The notes beneath the pieces were generated by a model. The model made no database searches. It saw only the letters and a program-made list of their open reading frames with translations, and had not been told where the DNA came from. The translations under genes were made by a program, and so were the position numbers. From positions 186,001 to 250,000 of the forward strand of contig CAXXUG010000004.1 in the NCBI GenBank assembly GCA_963664835.2: a stretch of 64,000 nt of DNA, read 5' to 3'. Positions 43,543 to 53,026 of the stretch are shown here, in pieces; position 1 is the first letter of the stretch, and every line of letters begins with the position of its first letter. The stretch comes from G963664835 sp963664835. GTDB lineage: Bacteria; Chloroflexota; UBA6077; FW602-bin22; JBCLEL01.

Positions 43543-43787
43543 CGGGCGTCTTCCCGATCGTAAACCATGTCGCGGATGTCCCGCCAAGTGTACGACTCCA
43601 GTGGATCATGATCGCTCGCATATCCCACACTCAGGTCTGGCAGTCGGTACCGGTTGCGGACCGGTGTCGCGTAGAGGACATGCCGGAGACCCTCTTCGAC
43701 AATTGCACTGAGTGGGCGGCCAGTCTCTCGAGCGTGTAGTTTAGCCCGCGCTAGCAACTCGCCCTGGATGTCAAGCGTGGTCTTCAT
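43539..43787 (-). CDS. VapB-type antitoxin (orphaned)
   Basis: An 82-residue protein with a ribbon-helix-helix N-terminus (M-K-T-T-L-D-I-Q-G-E-L-L-A-R-A, then R-P-L-S-A-I-V-E-E-G-L) and a C-terminal toxin-binding tail. ATG 43787 has GGGAG close upstream; the frame could extend to 43823. Its cognate toxin is reduced to a stub, as in the Doc pair at 22.5 kb. Confidence 0.75.
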   Translation of the reverse strand: MKTTLDIQGELLARAKLHARETGRPLSAIVEEGLRHVLYATPVRNRYRLPDLSVGYASDHDPLESYTWRDIRDMVYDREDAR

Positions 43788-44044
43788 GACTCCCAAACTA
43801 CCCATTCTCAGAAATTCAGTCAAGCAAGACAGCGTATCTCAACATATCCGGCTCGCTGTCGAGCAAACACGACGAGCGTGAGGCCGCGACCTATCCGAAG
43901 TCCTCAGCGTCCAGGCGACGGCCGGCCGGCGCGATTCACGCTCAGCAACTGCCTCAGCTCGCAAACAATGACTAGCGACGCCAAGTCCTGTCAATGAGTA
44001 AAATACCCATGAATGGTGGCAACCGTTACTTGGAGGTATGAGTG

Positions 44045-46156
44045 ATGTCAGAGGTAGATGAACAGGCAGGTTTAACCGAGGCCGAGATAGCCTCTCACTG
44101 GAGAGAGGAAGAGTTCATACGTCCCAACTCCAGCTTCATTGCCCAAGCAAATCTGGCCGACGAGTCCGCATTGGAGAGGTTCAGCGAGAAGAACTTTCCG
44201 GAGTGCTTTAGAGAATATGCCGATCTGCTTTCGTGGGACAAGTATTGGCACACCACACTAGACTCGTCCAACCCTCCGTTCTGGAAGTGGTGGGTTGGAG
44301 GTCGACTCAACGCATCGTACAACTGCGTTGACAGACACTTGGAACAGCATCGAAACAAGGCGGCGTTTATCTGGGTGTCAGAGGAAGAGGACGAGTTGGA
44401 CCGCGTCGTCACCTATCAGGACCTGTACGTCAGGGTCAACGAGTTCGCAGCGTTACTGAGGGAGTTCGCCGGCGTCGAAGCGGGCGATCGACTCACATTC
44501 CAGATGCCCATGCTGCCAGAGCTTCCGGTTTCGATGCTTGCTTGCGCCCGGCTCGGCGCGGTTCACTCCCAAGTATTCAGCGGGTTCAGCGGCGCAGCCT
44601 GCGGGGACCGCATAGTCGACTCCGAGAGCAAAATCCTGATCACGATGGACGCCTATCGGCGGAACGGTCAACTTCTCGACCACAAGATCAAGGCTGACGA
44701 AGCGGTGGAGCAGGCGGAGAAGAGTGGAGTCAAGGTGGATAAGGTCCTGGTTTGGCGAAGGTATCCAGGCGAATACTCTTCCTCGGCACCAATGGTAGAA
44801 GGACGCGACTATTTCGTCGATGACCTGTTGCGGGAGTTTCGGGGAAGAAGAGTCGAGCCCGCGTCCATGCCCTCCGAGGCGCCTCTGTTCCTGATGTATA
44901 CGAGCGGAACGACGGCTAAGCCCAAGGGTTGCCAGCACAGCACCGGAGGCTACTTGTCCTACGTCGCCGGCACGGCGAAGTACTACCAGGACATCCATCC
45001 GGAAGACGTTTACTGGTGTTTCGCCGACATCGGCTGGATAACCGGCCACTCGTACATCGTATACGGCCCCCTGGCGAATGCGGCGACCGGCGTATTGTAT
45101 GAAGGCGTTCCTACTTATCCCGACGCCGGCCGGCCGTGGCGCATAGCCGAGCGGCTGAACGTGAATATCTTCCACACGGCGCCCACGACGATACGAATGC
45201 TCAGGCGGTCCGGACCCGACGAGCCGGCCAAGTACGACTACCACTTCAAACACATGACGACGGTTGGCGAGCCGATAGAGCCGGAGGTCTGGAAATGGTA
45301 CTACGAGGCCGTCGGCAAGGGAGAGGCCGCAATCGTCGACACCTGGTGGCAGACCGAAACCGGAGGTTTCATTGGGACTACGCTGCCGGCGCTACAGCCG
45401 ATGAAGCCGGGAAGCTGCGGCCCCGGTGCGCTCGGCATATTCCCGCAAATCTACGATGACGAGGGTAACGAGGTCGAAGGCGGCAGCGGCAGGGGAGGCA
45501 ACATATGCATCAGAAATCCCTGGCCGGGCATCATGCAGACAATTTGGGGCGACCCAGATCGGTTCGTCGCCACCTATTTCAGCCAGTACACCAAGGATCC
45601 GGATAGCAAGGACTGGCACGATTGGCCCTACGTGACCGGCGACGGCGCGATGGAAGCCGGCGACGGCTACTTCCGCATACTCGGCCGCGTAGACGACGTC
45701 ATCAACGTGGCCGGCCATAGATTGGGCACCAAGGAGCTCGAATCCGCCGTCCTGACCGTTGACGCGGTCGGAGAGGCCGCCGCGGTGCCGGCGTTCGACC
45801 ACCTGAAGGGAAGAGTGCCGGAGATCTATCTCTCGCTCAAGCCCGGTTACGAGTCCACCGAAGACGTCGTCGACCAGGCAAAAGCGGCCGTAACCCGAAT
45901 AATCGGGCCAATCGCCCGTCCGACACACGTTTGGGTCGCCGAAGACCTGCCCAAGACGCGGTCTGGAAAGATCATGCGCCGGGTAATCGCGTCGATATCG
46001 AACTTTCTCGACGTGGGTGATACGACCACGCTCTCCAATCCGGAAATCGTAGAGGACATACGCAAGCAGGTTCAGAGTGCGAAGGTCAGGCTTGGCGTAG
46101 TGCCGACCGAGATTCCCAAGGAGCTTGAAGAGGAGCTCAAGAGGCTCAGCGAATAG
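44045..46156 (+). CDS. acsA: Acetyl-CoA synthetase-like AMP-forming ligase
   Basis: About 703 residues. An ACAS_N region precedes the ATP loop Y-T-S-G-T-T-A-K-P-K-G, W-C-F-A-D-I-G-W-I-T-G-H-S-Y, the W-W-Q-T-E-T-G substrate-pocket motif and the C-terminal P-K-T-R-S-G-K-I-M-R-R, whose lysine is the acetylation switch in Acs. It activates acetate or a related short acid to its CoA ester. The usual G in the loop (S-T-G-K) is replaced by A. GGAGG lies ten bases upstream of ATG 44045. Propionyl specificity cannot be excluded. Confidence 0.88.
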   Translation: MSEVDEQAGLTEAEIASHWREEEFIRPNSSFIAQANLADESALERFSEKNFPECFREYADLLSWDKYWHTTLDSSNPPFWKWWVGGRLNASYNCVDRHLEQHRNKAAFIWVSEEEDELDRVVTYQDLYVRVNEFAALLREFAGVEAGDRLTFQMPMLPELPVSMLACARLGAVHSQVFSGFSGAACGDRIVDSESKILITMDAYRRNGQLLDHKIKADEAVEQAEKSGVKVDKVLVWRRYPGEYSSSAPMVEGRDYFVDDLLREFRGRRVEPASMPSEAPLFLMYTSGTTAKPKGCQHSTGGYLSYVAGTAKYYQDIHPEDVYWCFADIGWITGHSYIVYGPLANAATGVLYEGVPTYPDAGRPWRIAERLNVNIFHTAPTTIRMLRRSGPDEPAKYDYHFKHMTTVGEPIEPEVWKWYYEAVGKGEAAIVDTWWQTETGGFIGTTLPALQPMKPGSCGPGALGIFPQIYDDEGNEVEGGSGRGGNICIRNPWPGIMQTIWGDPDRFVATYFSQYTKDPDSKDWHDWPYVTGDGAMEAGDGYFRILGRVDDVINVAGHRLGTKELESAVLTVDAVGEAAAVPAFDHLKGRVPEIYLSLKPGYESTEDVVDQAKAAVTRIIGPIARPTHVWVAEDLPKTRSGKIMRRVIASISNFLDVGDTTTLSNPEIVEDIRKQVQSAKVRLGVVPTEIPKELEEELKRLSE

Positions 46157-46198
46157 GCTCCCATCCGGCCCGACGATCCAAACGGGATCGATGAGCTA

Positions 46199-47130
46199 TT
46201 GACCGCCGCGCCAACTCTGTCGTGGGATGACCTGCCGGCGGATAGCCTGCCCATCCGGCCGGGCGATCTCGACCTGGAGCACACCCTCACCTGCGGACAA
46301 GCATTCCGCTGGAGCCAGAGCCAGTCCGGCGACTGGCAGGGGATATTCGGCGGGACGGCCTGGTCGATCCGGCAGCGGTCAGCGGGAATAGAGTTCAAGA
46401 GTTGGCCGGCCCGGCCGGCGTCGGCGTTGGCCGACTATCTCCGTATGGAGTTCGATCTGCCCGCCTGGGACCGGGAGATGGCCGGCCGCGATCGGTATCT
46501 CGACTCGGCCCGGACGGAATTTCGAGGCCTGCGCCTCCTGAAGCAGGACCCGCTCGAGGTGGCGCTCACGTTCTGCATTTCGGCCGGCAATACCTTCGCC
46601 GCTATCGTCGAGTCGGCAGAGCTGATGTGCCGGGAATACGGCAGTCTCATCGCGGAAATCGATGGTGCGCCAAGGTATGACTTTCCCACGATCGACACCC
46701 TGGCGGACGCAGACGAGCGGACATTGGCGGTGGACTGCCGGCTGGACTACCGGGGCCGCGAACCTGCTTCGACTCGTGCGCCACCTCCAGGAACATCCGG
46801 AGGCGATGGACGGCCGGCTCGAGGGTCTCGACTACTGGCAGACGAAAGCGGAGCTTATCAAGCTGCCATCCGTCGGGGCCGGCCACGGCTGATTGGATTT
46901 GCCTGTTTGGCCTTGGCTTCGATGAGGCTGTGCCAATCGACGTTCACACCTGGAACCTGGCCCGCCGGATGTTCCCCGGCGAGATCACGACAAAGACGCT
47001 CACGCCGAGGACCTACGAGAGAGTCGTCCGGCTTTTTCAGGCAAGGTTCGGCGGAACGGCCGGCTGGGCCCAGGAGTACCTGTACCTCGGATCCCGCCGG
47101 GGGTTGTTTCGACGCGGCCGGCGGGCGTGA
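46199..47130 (+). pseudogene. 8-oxoguanine DNA glycosylase (OGG1-like), broken by two frameshifts
   Basis: Three frames join into one OGG-type protein: an N-terminal OGG_N domain (T-C-G-Q-A-F-R-W), the helix-hairpin-helix region (L-I-K-L-P-S-V-G) and P-I-D-V-H-T-W-N-L-A-R-R with the catalytic Asp. One extra G in 46752-46755 and one in 46887-46888 cause the shifts. The catalytic Lys expected after L-P-x-V-G-x is replaced by Gly/His, so the enzyme would probably lack lyase activity even if repaired. The length after repair would be normal (~310). Confidence 0.75.
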
Positions 47131-47188
47131 CCATCGTTCGGCTAGTTCAGGAAGTGTGGATTCACTTTGGTTTGTTTTGCAAAAACAT

Positions 47189-47219
47189 AGGCCGGCCAAG
47201 CAGTGCCTGGCCGGCCTTT
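47189..47219. terminator. Bidirectional terminator-like hairpin
   Basis: A perfect 10-bp stem AGGCCGGCCA/TGGCCGGCCT (47189-47198, 47208-47217) over a 9-base loop. TTT follows on the plus strand, and an ATGTTTTTG run follows on the minus strand. It lies between two convergent genes. Confidence 0.7.
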
Positions 47220-47279
47220 CGGACCGCCTCAGGGAGTTTCGCATCCAGTTAGTCAATTGTCTCTGGCATATCTACTCCA

Positions 47280-48185
47280 TTACGTTTTGATGCAGACCAG
47301 CATCGTCGCATAGGGCGGTAGGTTGTTATGGGCCTGGCGCGCCGCCGCGCGAGCCGGTGCTGCCGGTAACGCCCGTGCGAGTGGCTGCCGGGCCCATTCA
47401 GTGTTCTGGATTGCGTATGTCGTTGAGTTCCTCCTCTGCCTGTGCGATGTCATACTCCGCCCCGCCAGAGTTGCCGCCCGCGTACTGTCTGTTACCGTGT
47501 ACATGGCTACCGGCGGAAGTGGTAGCCAATGTTCCGTCGCTATGCGTATGAGCGGGCATATGCGAGGTATTCAGCACTAAGTCTTCCTCGCCGCCGACAC
47601 TACCGACGTTTTGATCGCCGCCCGCGCCCCAACGGAACCGGCTTTGCAGATTGGGGCAGGTTGAAGGTGGAGGGTCCCCATCCCCAGAGCCCCAGGTGGT
47701 GCCGATGGCGGCGAATAGTGCGGGATATGTGTCGCGCGTAACGGCAGAGCCATCGCAGACGAGATAGCCAGCCGGCGCGCTGGTTCCCGGCAAAGTCGAT
47801 GATCGTGCCTGGAAGCGTAGCCGTGCTCAGACTCGTCCAACTAGTGAACGATCCGTCACGGGCCTCGGAACCAGATACCCTCGTGGCCACCGGCGCCATC
47901 GGCCGATACGTAGAGTTGCATTATCTCTTTTTGGCCGGAGGTGGCCGAATCGCTATGCGGGTCTGCCGTCCGGGCGACTTGCCAGCAGCCGATCATGTCC
48001 GCTCCGCCGCCCTGGGCGCCGGTTGGTAGATTGGCGGCGCCCACCGCCGGCGTAGACCAACCCAGCGGCGCGTCGTCGCAATCCTCGACGCAGTCAGCTT
48101 CAGCCGGCACGTGGAACGATGGTGGGACGTTTTGAGTGGGATTTGTCTGCTCGCTTGTTCCAGTTTGTGTTTGCGCTTCGGTCAT
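47280..48185 (-). pseudogene. Phage tail-collar domain protein, multiply frameshifted
   Basis: Start ATG 48185 (GGAGAA upstream). The pieces in order are an N-terminal Q/T-rich region, L-Y-V-S-A-D-G, then P-G-T-I-I-D-F-A-G, then A-P-A-G-Y-L-V-C-D-G-S-A-V with Y-P-A-L-F-A-A-I-G and H-M-P-A-H-T-H, and finally N-L-P-P-Y-A-T-M-L-V-C-I-K-T. These are the parts of a phage tail-collar (PF07484-type) fibre protein. They lie in three frames, with extra bases near 47784 and 47863 and further breaks near 47400. No other phage genes are near. Confidence 0.75.
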
Positions 48186-48864
48186 TTCTAGTTCTCCCGT
48201 CAGTTACTGTGCTTTGCGTTTCTCAAGTTGTGCTCATCCGATCTTTACCCTGCCTCATCTATCCGTCCGGCTATCTCCTTTCTTATCTCGCCTGGCGCTC
48301 ATGGATGGGGCCGTATTTAGTTCGATACAGATATAGATCGTATGTTCGTGCAACAATACCACGCTGTTTTGAAAAAAGCAAACATTTGTTCGAATTGAAG
48401 GAAAGAATATTCAAGTGACATACCCAGCGGGGCAATCTGCCACTGGCGAATCGGCCGCGAGGAGGCGGCGCGGATTGAAATCCAAACCCGCGACCGCTCA
48501 GGTTTCAGGGTAAACCGTCCCACACGCGCGCAATTCGTGATCGAATGAGGGCCAATGTATATCTCACCTTCCTCACGTCCGACAATGTGGCGCAATTTGG
48601 GGGCGCATGAGGTAAACCAACTAGGAAATCCAGAGACGTAGCAGCGATAAACTTCCCACCAACCAACACAACGCTTACATCTCACGAACCGCCGGCCGCC
48701 CCAGGCGGGGGACAAGCCCCCGCCCTACATCTTCTGCCTCCGCTCCATCTGGGTTCGGCCCCGGGTCGAAGTCCGAGAGGTGCTTTGACTACAAGCCGAC
48801 GAGACTGTCCCGCCAAGTCTGAACAATCGCCCAAACCCTCGCAGGCGTTGCCCGAGCGGACGGC
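48186..48864. other. Gap with an AT-rich patch and one dispersed repeat
   Basis: About 680 bases. The segment 48310-48420 is clearly AT-richer than its surroundings. At 48647-48727 lies a partial copy of the ~270-bp unit found tandemly at 52.3-52.9 kb, ending in the GGCGGGGG-acaag-CCCCCGCC palindrome. A 132-codon minus-strand frame has no family signal. Confidence 0.55.
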
Positions 48865-49575
48865 ATGCTAGAATCAGCGCACCCCTTCTCCCCGGCCGAA
48901 CCTCTCCAACGGAGCAGCTATTTGTTTGACGACCGCGACGAAACCAGTCTGTGGCTGGCCCGCGCCCTGTTCGACGTCGGCGGCATCAGCTTCGGCGACT
49001 TCAGCCTGACCGAGACGACGAAGAACTCGCCGGTCTACGTCAATCCGCGCAAGCTCATCTCCGAGCCGGCGGTACTCAAGCGCATCGCCCGGCTGATCGA
49101 GCAGGAGGTGAAGGCGGCCCAGTCCCGCCGGCGGCCGAGGGTATCGCCATTCAGCCTCGTCGCCGGCGTCCCATTTGGCGGACTGCACCTGGCGACCGCG
49201 TTCTCGCTGCTGACCGAGGTGCCGATGGTCTACGTCCGGCCAGCTGGAATCGGCAGCAAGGGACACGAGATCGAGGGCAGCTTCCGGCCCGGCCAGGTGG
49301 TCCTGATAATCGACGACCTGATCAGCCAGGGCGGCAGCGTGCTGCGCACGGCGGCGATGCTGGAGGAGTTCAACATGGAAGTGCGGGACGCGGTCGTTCT
49401 CGTCGATCGGTCGTCCGACGCGGCCGAGCGGCTACACCAGCGCGGCTATAACCTCATCCCCATCCTCAAGCTGAGGACAATGCTGACCTACTACTATGAG
49501 ACCGGCCTGATCCACGTGACCTGGTACGACCGGTCGATGCAGTGGCTGGAAGAGCGGAGAAAACGCGAGTCATAG
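48865..49575 (+). CDS. pyrE: Orotate phosphoribosyltransferase-like protein
   Basis: 236 residues of the type I PRTase fold. The PRPP loop reads V-V-L-I-I-D-D-L-I-S-Q-G-G-S near residue 148, and the N-terminus has the OPRT pattern F-G-D-F-S-L-T-E-T-T-K-N-S-P-V-Y-V. It would join orotate to PRPP in UMP synthesis. Start ATG 48865 without a clear ribosome site. It converges on murJ, overlapping by six bases. Confidence 0.82.
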   Translation: MLESAHPFSPAEPLQRSSYLFDDRDETSLWLARALFDVGGISFGDFSLTETTKNSPVYVNPRKLISEPAVLKRIARLIEQEVKAAQSRRRPRVSPFSLVAGVPFGGLHLATAFSLLTEVPMVYVRPAGIGSKGHEIEGSFRPGQVVLIIDDLISQGGSVLRTAAMLEEFNMEVRDAVVLVDRSSDAAERLHQRGYNLIPILKLRTMLTYYYETGLIHVTWYDRSMQWLEERRKRES

Positions 49576-51162
49576 CCGGGTCGCCATCTTTTCGGCCACC
49601 AGCCGGCGCAGATCTTTCGCCTCGCGCAGGCCGGCCAGGGTCGTAAACAGCAGATAGGCCGATACGCCGACGAGCAGGGCGACCACGACCTGGACGAACA
49701 GCTCGAGCAGACTGGTTCCGAGAAAACCTCTCATCACTGCCAGGACCGCCCAGACCAGCGCGGCCATCGCGACCGACGCGACGAGCATCCGTATCGCCCG
49801 CCAGAGCAGGCCGGCCCCGATCAACGTTGAGCCCTGCGCCTTTACCATAACCGCGAGGCAGACCGCCTCGACCAGCGACGCGGCCGATACCGCGCCGGCC
49901 AGGCCGGCCGGGCCGAACGGTCCCACCAGGGCGACAGCCAGGCCGGCGTTGACGACCATGCCGGCGGCGGCGGCGATTAGCGGCTTTCGCGCCTGCTGCT
50001 TCGCGTAGAAGAGCCGGGCGAGTATCTCGGTGGCGCCGAGGCCTACCAGCCCGATCGCATAGACGCGCAGCGCGACCGAGGTGGCAATCGTTGAAGCTTC
50101 GTCAAAGGCGCCGCGCTGGAACAGCAGCGCTACCAGCGGTTCGGCTACGACTATCAGTCCAAGTGTCGAGGGTATGACCAGGTAGAAAATGACGCCCAGC
50201 ACCTGGCCGACGGTGCGCTCGGACGCGGCATCGTCGCCGGCCGCGGTCTCGCTGGCCAATCGCGGAAACGCGGCGGTCGAGATCGCCATCGCGAACACTC
50301 CCAGGGGTATCATCATCAGCAGCCAAGCGTAGTTGAGAGCGGATACGGCGCCGGCAATCGGCGAGGCCAGCGCCAGCACGACGACGAAGTTCACCTGGAG
50401 TGCTCCCAGCGCGAGGGTGCGGGGCACCATCAGCTTGAGTAGCTGGACGAGACCCTTGTGAGCGATACCGACGCCCAGGTCGATCCTGGCGCCGATCCGG
50501 GCAACGCCCGGCACCTGGACGGCGAGGTAGAGGACCGAGCCAAGGACGGCGCCCCAGGCCAGACCGTATATGCCGAGCCAGCGGGACAGGACCAGCGCTC
50601 CGAAGATCAGTCCGAGGTTGTAGATGGTCGGCGCAACCGCCGCCGCGGCAAAGCGCCGATGGGCGTTCAGCGCGCTGGTGGCGAAGCAACCGAGGGTAAA
50701 GAGCAGCGGCGATACTATCAGGATCCGCGCCAACCGCCAGGAGAGATCGTTGACCTCCGGCTCGAAGCCCGGCGCGATCAGGCCGATCAGGGTCGGCGCG
50801 GCGATCCAGACGACGACCAGGACCGGTATCAGGCCAGCGATAACCAGGTTGAAGATGGCCGCCAGCAGCCGGCGCGCCTCGGCCAGGCGTTCGTCGACCA
50901 AGTAGCCACTATATATAGGAATGAAAGCCGCCGCCACAGCGCCGCCGGCGGCTACCTGGAACACCAGGTCCGGCAGTCGTATCGCGGCGAGATAGGCGTC
51001 GAGCTCCCGGCCGGTGCCGAACTGATAGCTGATTGCGACGTCGCGCAACAGGCCGGTCAGCCGGCTGGCGACGAACGCGAGGATCAGAATGATCGCCGGC
51101 CCGGTGATTCGCGAAGACAGCCGGAGTGGGGAGTCGGCGCCGCCAGCGGATGGGCCAGTCAT
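49570..51162 (-). CDS. murJ: Lipid II flippase MurJ (MviN-type)
   Basis: A 530-residue, 14-helix MOP-superfamily protein that flips the peptidoglycan precursor. Family marks: S-R-L-T-G-L-L-R-D at the first helix, the long A-A-F-I-P-I-Y-S, P-G-F near residue 140, and Y-A-I-G-L-V-G-L-G near 360. The DNA is GC-richer than most of the window. It is convergent with pyrE, and followed upstream by a HicAB pair on the same strand. Confidence 0.92.
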   Translation of the reverse strand: MTGPSAGGADSPLRLSSRITGPAIILILAFVASRLTGLLRDVAISYQFGTGRELDAYLAAIRLPDLVFQVAAGGAVAAAFIPIYSGYLVDERLAEARRLLAAIFNLVIAGLIPVLVVVWIAAPTLIGLIAPGFEPEVNDLSWRLARILIVSPLLFTLGCFATSALNAHRRFAAAAVAPTIYNLGLIFGALVLSRWLGIYGLAWGAVLGSVLYLAVQVPGVARIGARIDLGVGIAHKGLVQLLKLMVPRTLALGALQVNFVVVLALASPIAGAVSALNYAWLLMMIPLGVFAMAISTAAFPRLASETAAGDDAASERTVGQVLGVIFYLVIPSTLGLIVVAEPLVALLFQRGAFDEASTIATSVALRVYAIGLVGLGATEILARLFYAKQQARKPLIAAAAGMVVNAGLAVALVGPFGPAGLAGAVSAASLVEAVCLAVMVKAQGSTLIGAGLLWRAIRMLVASVAMAALVWAVLAVMRGFLGTSLLELFVQVVVALLVGVSAYLLFTTLAGLREAKDLRRLVAEKMATRL

Positions 51163-51218
51163 GCCTGCCGGACCCGTATCGTCAGTTCCGCCACGCTAAG
51201 CCGATTTGGGTGCAGTCT

Positions 51219-51701
51219 TCAACGTTTGAGCACAGGGATTTCGGAGTGGTTCAGGGCAGCCCTAGCCTCCACCACCAGGGAACGCCCAACAGCTTCGAGA
51301 GCCTTCTCTACCGACGTAATGTGGGATCGGTGCCCAGTATCGAGAAGCCGACGGACCGCGTTCTCCTGTAGACCCAGACGAGCGGCAAGCGCGACATTGG
51401 TTATGCCCTGTTCGCGCATCGCAGTGTGGAGGGCGAGCTTGGCCGCGACGATTGGCGCTACAGAGACCAGTACCTGACCCTCCTCCAATGGGCTGGGCGT
51501 TGGGATATCTTCACGCCCCTTGACGTACATGCCGAGGGCAACTCCCAAGCAGTCCTTGGCCATCTCGAAGGCTTCTTCCCGGGACCATCCGCCGGTGTTG
51601 GCCCCATACACGTCTGGAAAAGTCACAACATAGGCTTCCCTCCCACTCGCTCGCTCCTCCTCCTCATCGCGGACGATGTTGCATGGGTAGGCGTAGCGCA
51701 T
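51219..51701 (-). CDS. hicB: HicB-type antitoxin with C-terminal helix-turn-helix
   Basis: 160 residues. An N-terminal HicB domain (A-Y-V-V-T-F-P-D-V, then S-R-E-E-A-F-E-M-A-K-D-C-L) joins a C-terminal Xre-like DNA-binding region (G-I-T-N-V-A-L-A-A-R-L-G-L-Q-E-N-A-V-R-R-L-L). Such HicB proteins repress their own promoter. It lies three bases downstream of hicA on the same strand. Confidence 0.85.
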   Translation of the reverse strand: MRYAYPCNIVRDEEEERASGREAYVVTFPDVYGANTGGWSREEAFEMAKDCLGVALGMYVKGREDIPTPSPLEEGQVLVSVAPIVAAKLALHTAMREQGITNVALAARLGLQENAVRRLLDTGHRSHITSVEKALEAVGRSLVVEARAALNHSEIPVLKR

Positions 51702-51704
51702 TAT

Positions 51705-51911
51705 CTATAGCTCCCTTCTATCGACGTGCAGGTCCCTCAACATAGAGGCCAGCGTGCCGGTGGCAATCTCGCCGTGAGGGACCGTAGTCCTGTAAGGACC
51801 AAGCTGCATCTCTCCGTAGCTACCCTTACCTCGGCTCGGGACGAAGTCGAAGTCCAGCCGGCGGCCGCGAGCATACCGCCGGACTCGCCTGACGAACTCT
51901 CTATCGTTCAC
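51705..51911 (-). CDS. hicA: HicA-type mRNA interferase toxin
   Basis: 68 residues: V-P-S-R-G-K-G-S-Y-G-E-M then H-G-E-I-A-T-G-T-L. This follows the HicA pattern, with Y in place of the catalytic His of G-S-H, as seen in some divergent HicA toxins. Activity is therefore less certain. First gene of the pair. Confidence 0.75.
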   Translation of the reverse strand: MNDREFVRRVRRYARGRRLDFDFVPSRGKGSYGEMQLGPYRTTVPHGEIATGTLASMLRDLHVDRREL

Positions 51912-53026
51912 GAATCCATTTCAGCACATATTTGTGCGATTTTCAAGGAACTCCGGCGCCGGAGGATAGCCGGCGATCCAGTGTACACGCATCTTATGTG
52001 ATCGGTGCATCTTGAGCGGGGGATTAGCCCCTCGTCTCGCGTAGTCTTCGACAGCGCTACATTTTTCGGTCCCGGCCCGCGGCGCGTTGGGCGGCAAACC
52101 CCCGCCGGCCCGGCTAATTGCCCAACCTCATTTGAAAAAATGTAGGGCTGGGGCTTGTCCCCCGCCTTGTGGTTGCGAATGACGGGGATGCTTGTACTCC
52201 GGATCTCTGGTGTCGGAGCACCTACGGCTGGGGACGAGCCCCTCGCCTCGCGTAGTCTTCGACAGCCCTACATCGGCCCCCTTACCCTCCTCCCCTCTGG
52301 ACTCCGGCTTTCGCCGGAGTGACGACCCGGGAGGCTATTTCCATGAGAATTACAACGTCTTGGCGACGCCAATCACACTCGAACGCCGCCATCGACCGGC
52401 ATTCTGCGGACTCTCCTATTCCTCAATCTACTTCCCACCCACCAACGAAACGCGCCGGCGACGAACACCGGCCGACCAACACAACGCCTGCATCTCACGA
52501 ACCGCCGGCCGCCCCAGGCGGGGGACAAGCCCCAGCCCTACATCGGCCCCCTTACCCTCCGCCCCTCTGGACTCCGGCTTTAGCCGGTGTGACGACCCGC
52601 GGGAGGCTATTTCCATGAGCATTACAATGTTTTGGTGACGCCAATCACACTCGAACGCAGCCATCGACTGGCATTCTGCGGACTCTCCTATTCCTTAATC
52701 TACTTCCCACCCGCCATCGAAACGCGCCGGCGACGAACACCGGCCGGCAAACACAACGCCTGCATCTCACGAACCGCCGGCCGCCCCAGGCGGGGGACAA
52801 GCCCCAGCCCTACATTGGCCCCCCTTACCCTCCTCCCCACTGGACTCCGGCATTCCGCGGACTCTCCTATTCCTCAATCTACTGCCCCGGCCTCACTCTG
52901 ACAGGCCTTTTTGACGAGTTTCGAACGTTTTTTCTGGCATAGGTTTCCATTTTGGGGTGCTAACTGCATACTATATATAGAAGGACTAGAACACCTGTCC
53001 GCTATTTGTCCACAAGGAGTTGAACC
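51912..53026. other. Repeat-filled gap upstream of the RHS gene
   Basis: 1.1 kb without a supported gene. It contains several GC-rich palindromes ending in (C/G)CTACA in both orientations (52010-52250), a 270-bp tandem array (52266-52885), and about 140 bp of unique sequence before the RHS start. Confidence 0.6.
52266..52885. repeat. ~270-bp tandem repeat array
   Basis: CCCTACAT-anchored units begin at 52266, 52536 and 52808 (periods 270 and 272). The first two are nearly complete. The third has an internal deletion that joins CTGGACTCCGGC directly to the CGGACTCTCC segment. Each full unit carries the ACTCCGGC hairpin and the GC-rich palindrome. Confidence 0.85.

Noticed and set aside
48317..48715. 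A 132-codon minus-strand frame before pyrE
   Set aside because: It runs partly through a dispersed repeat and has no recognisable domain or ribosome site.
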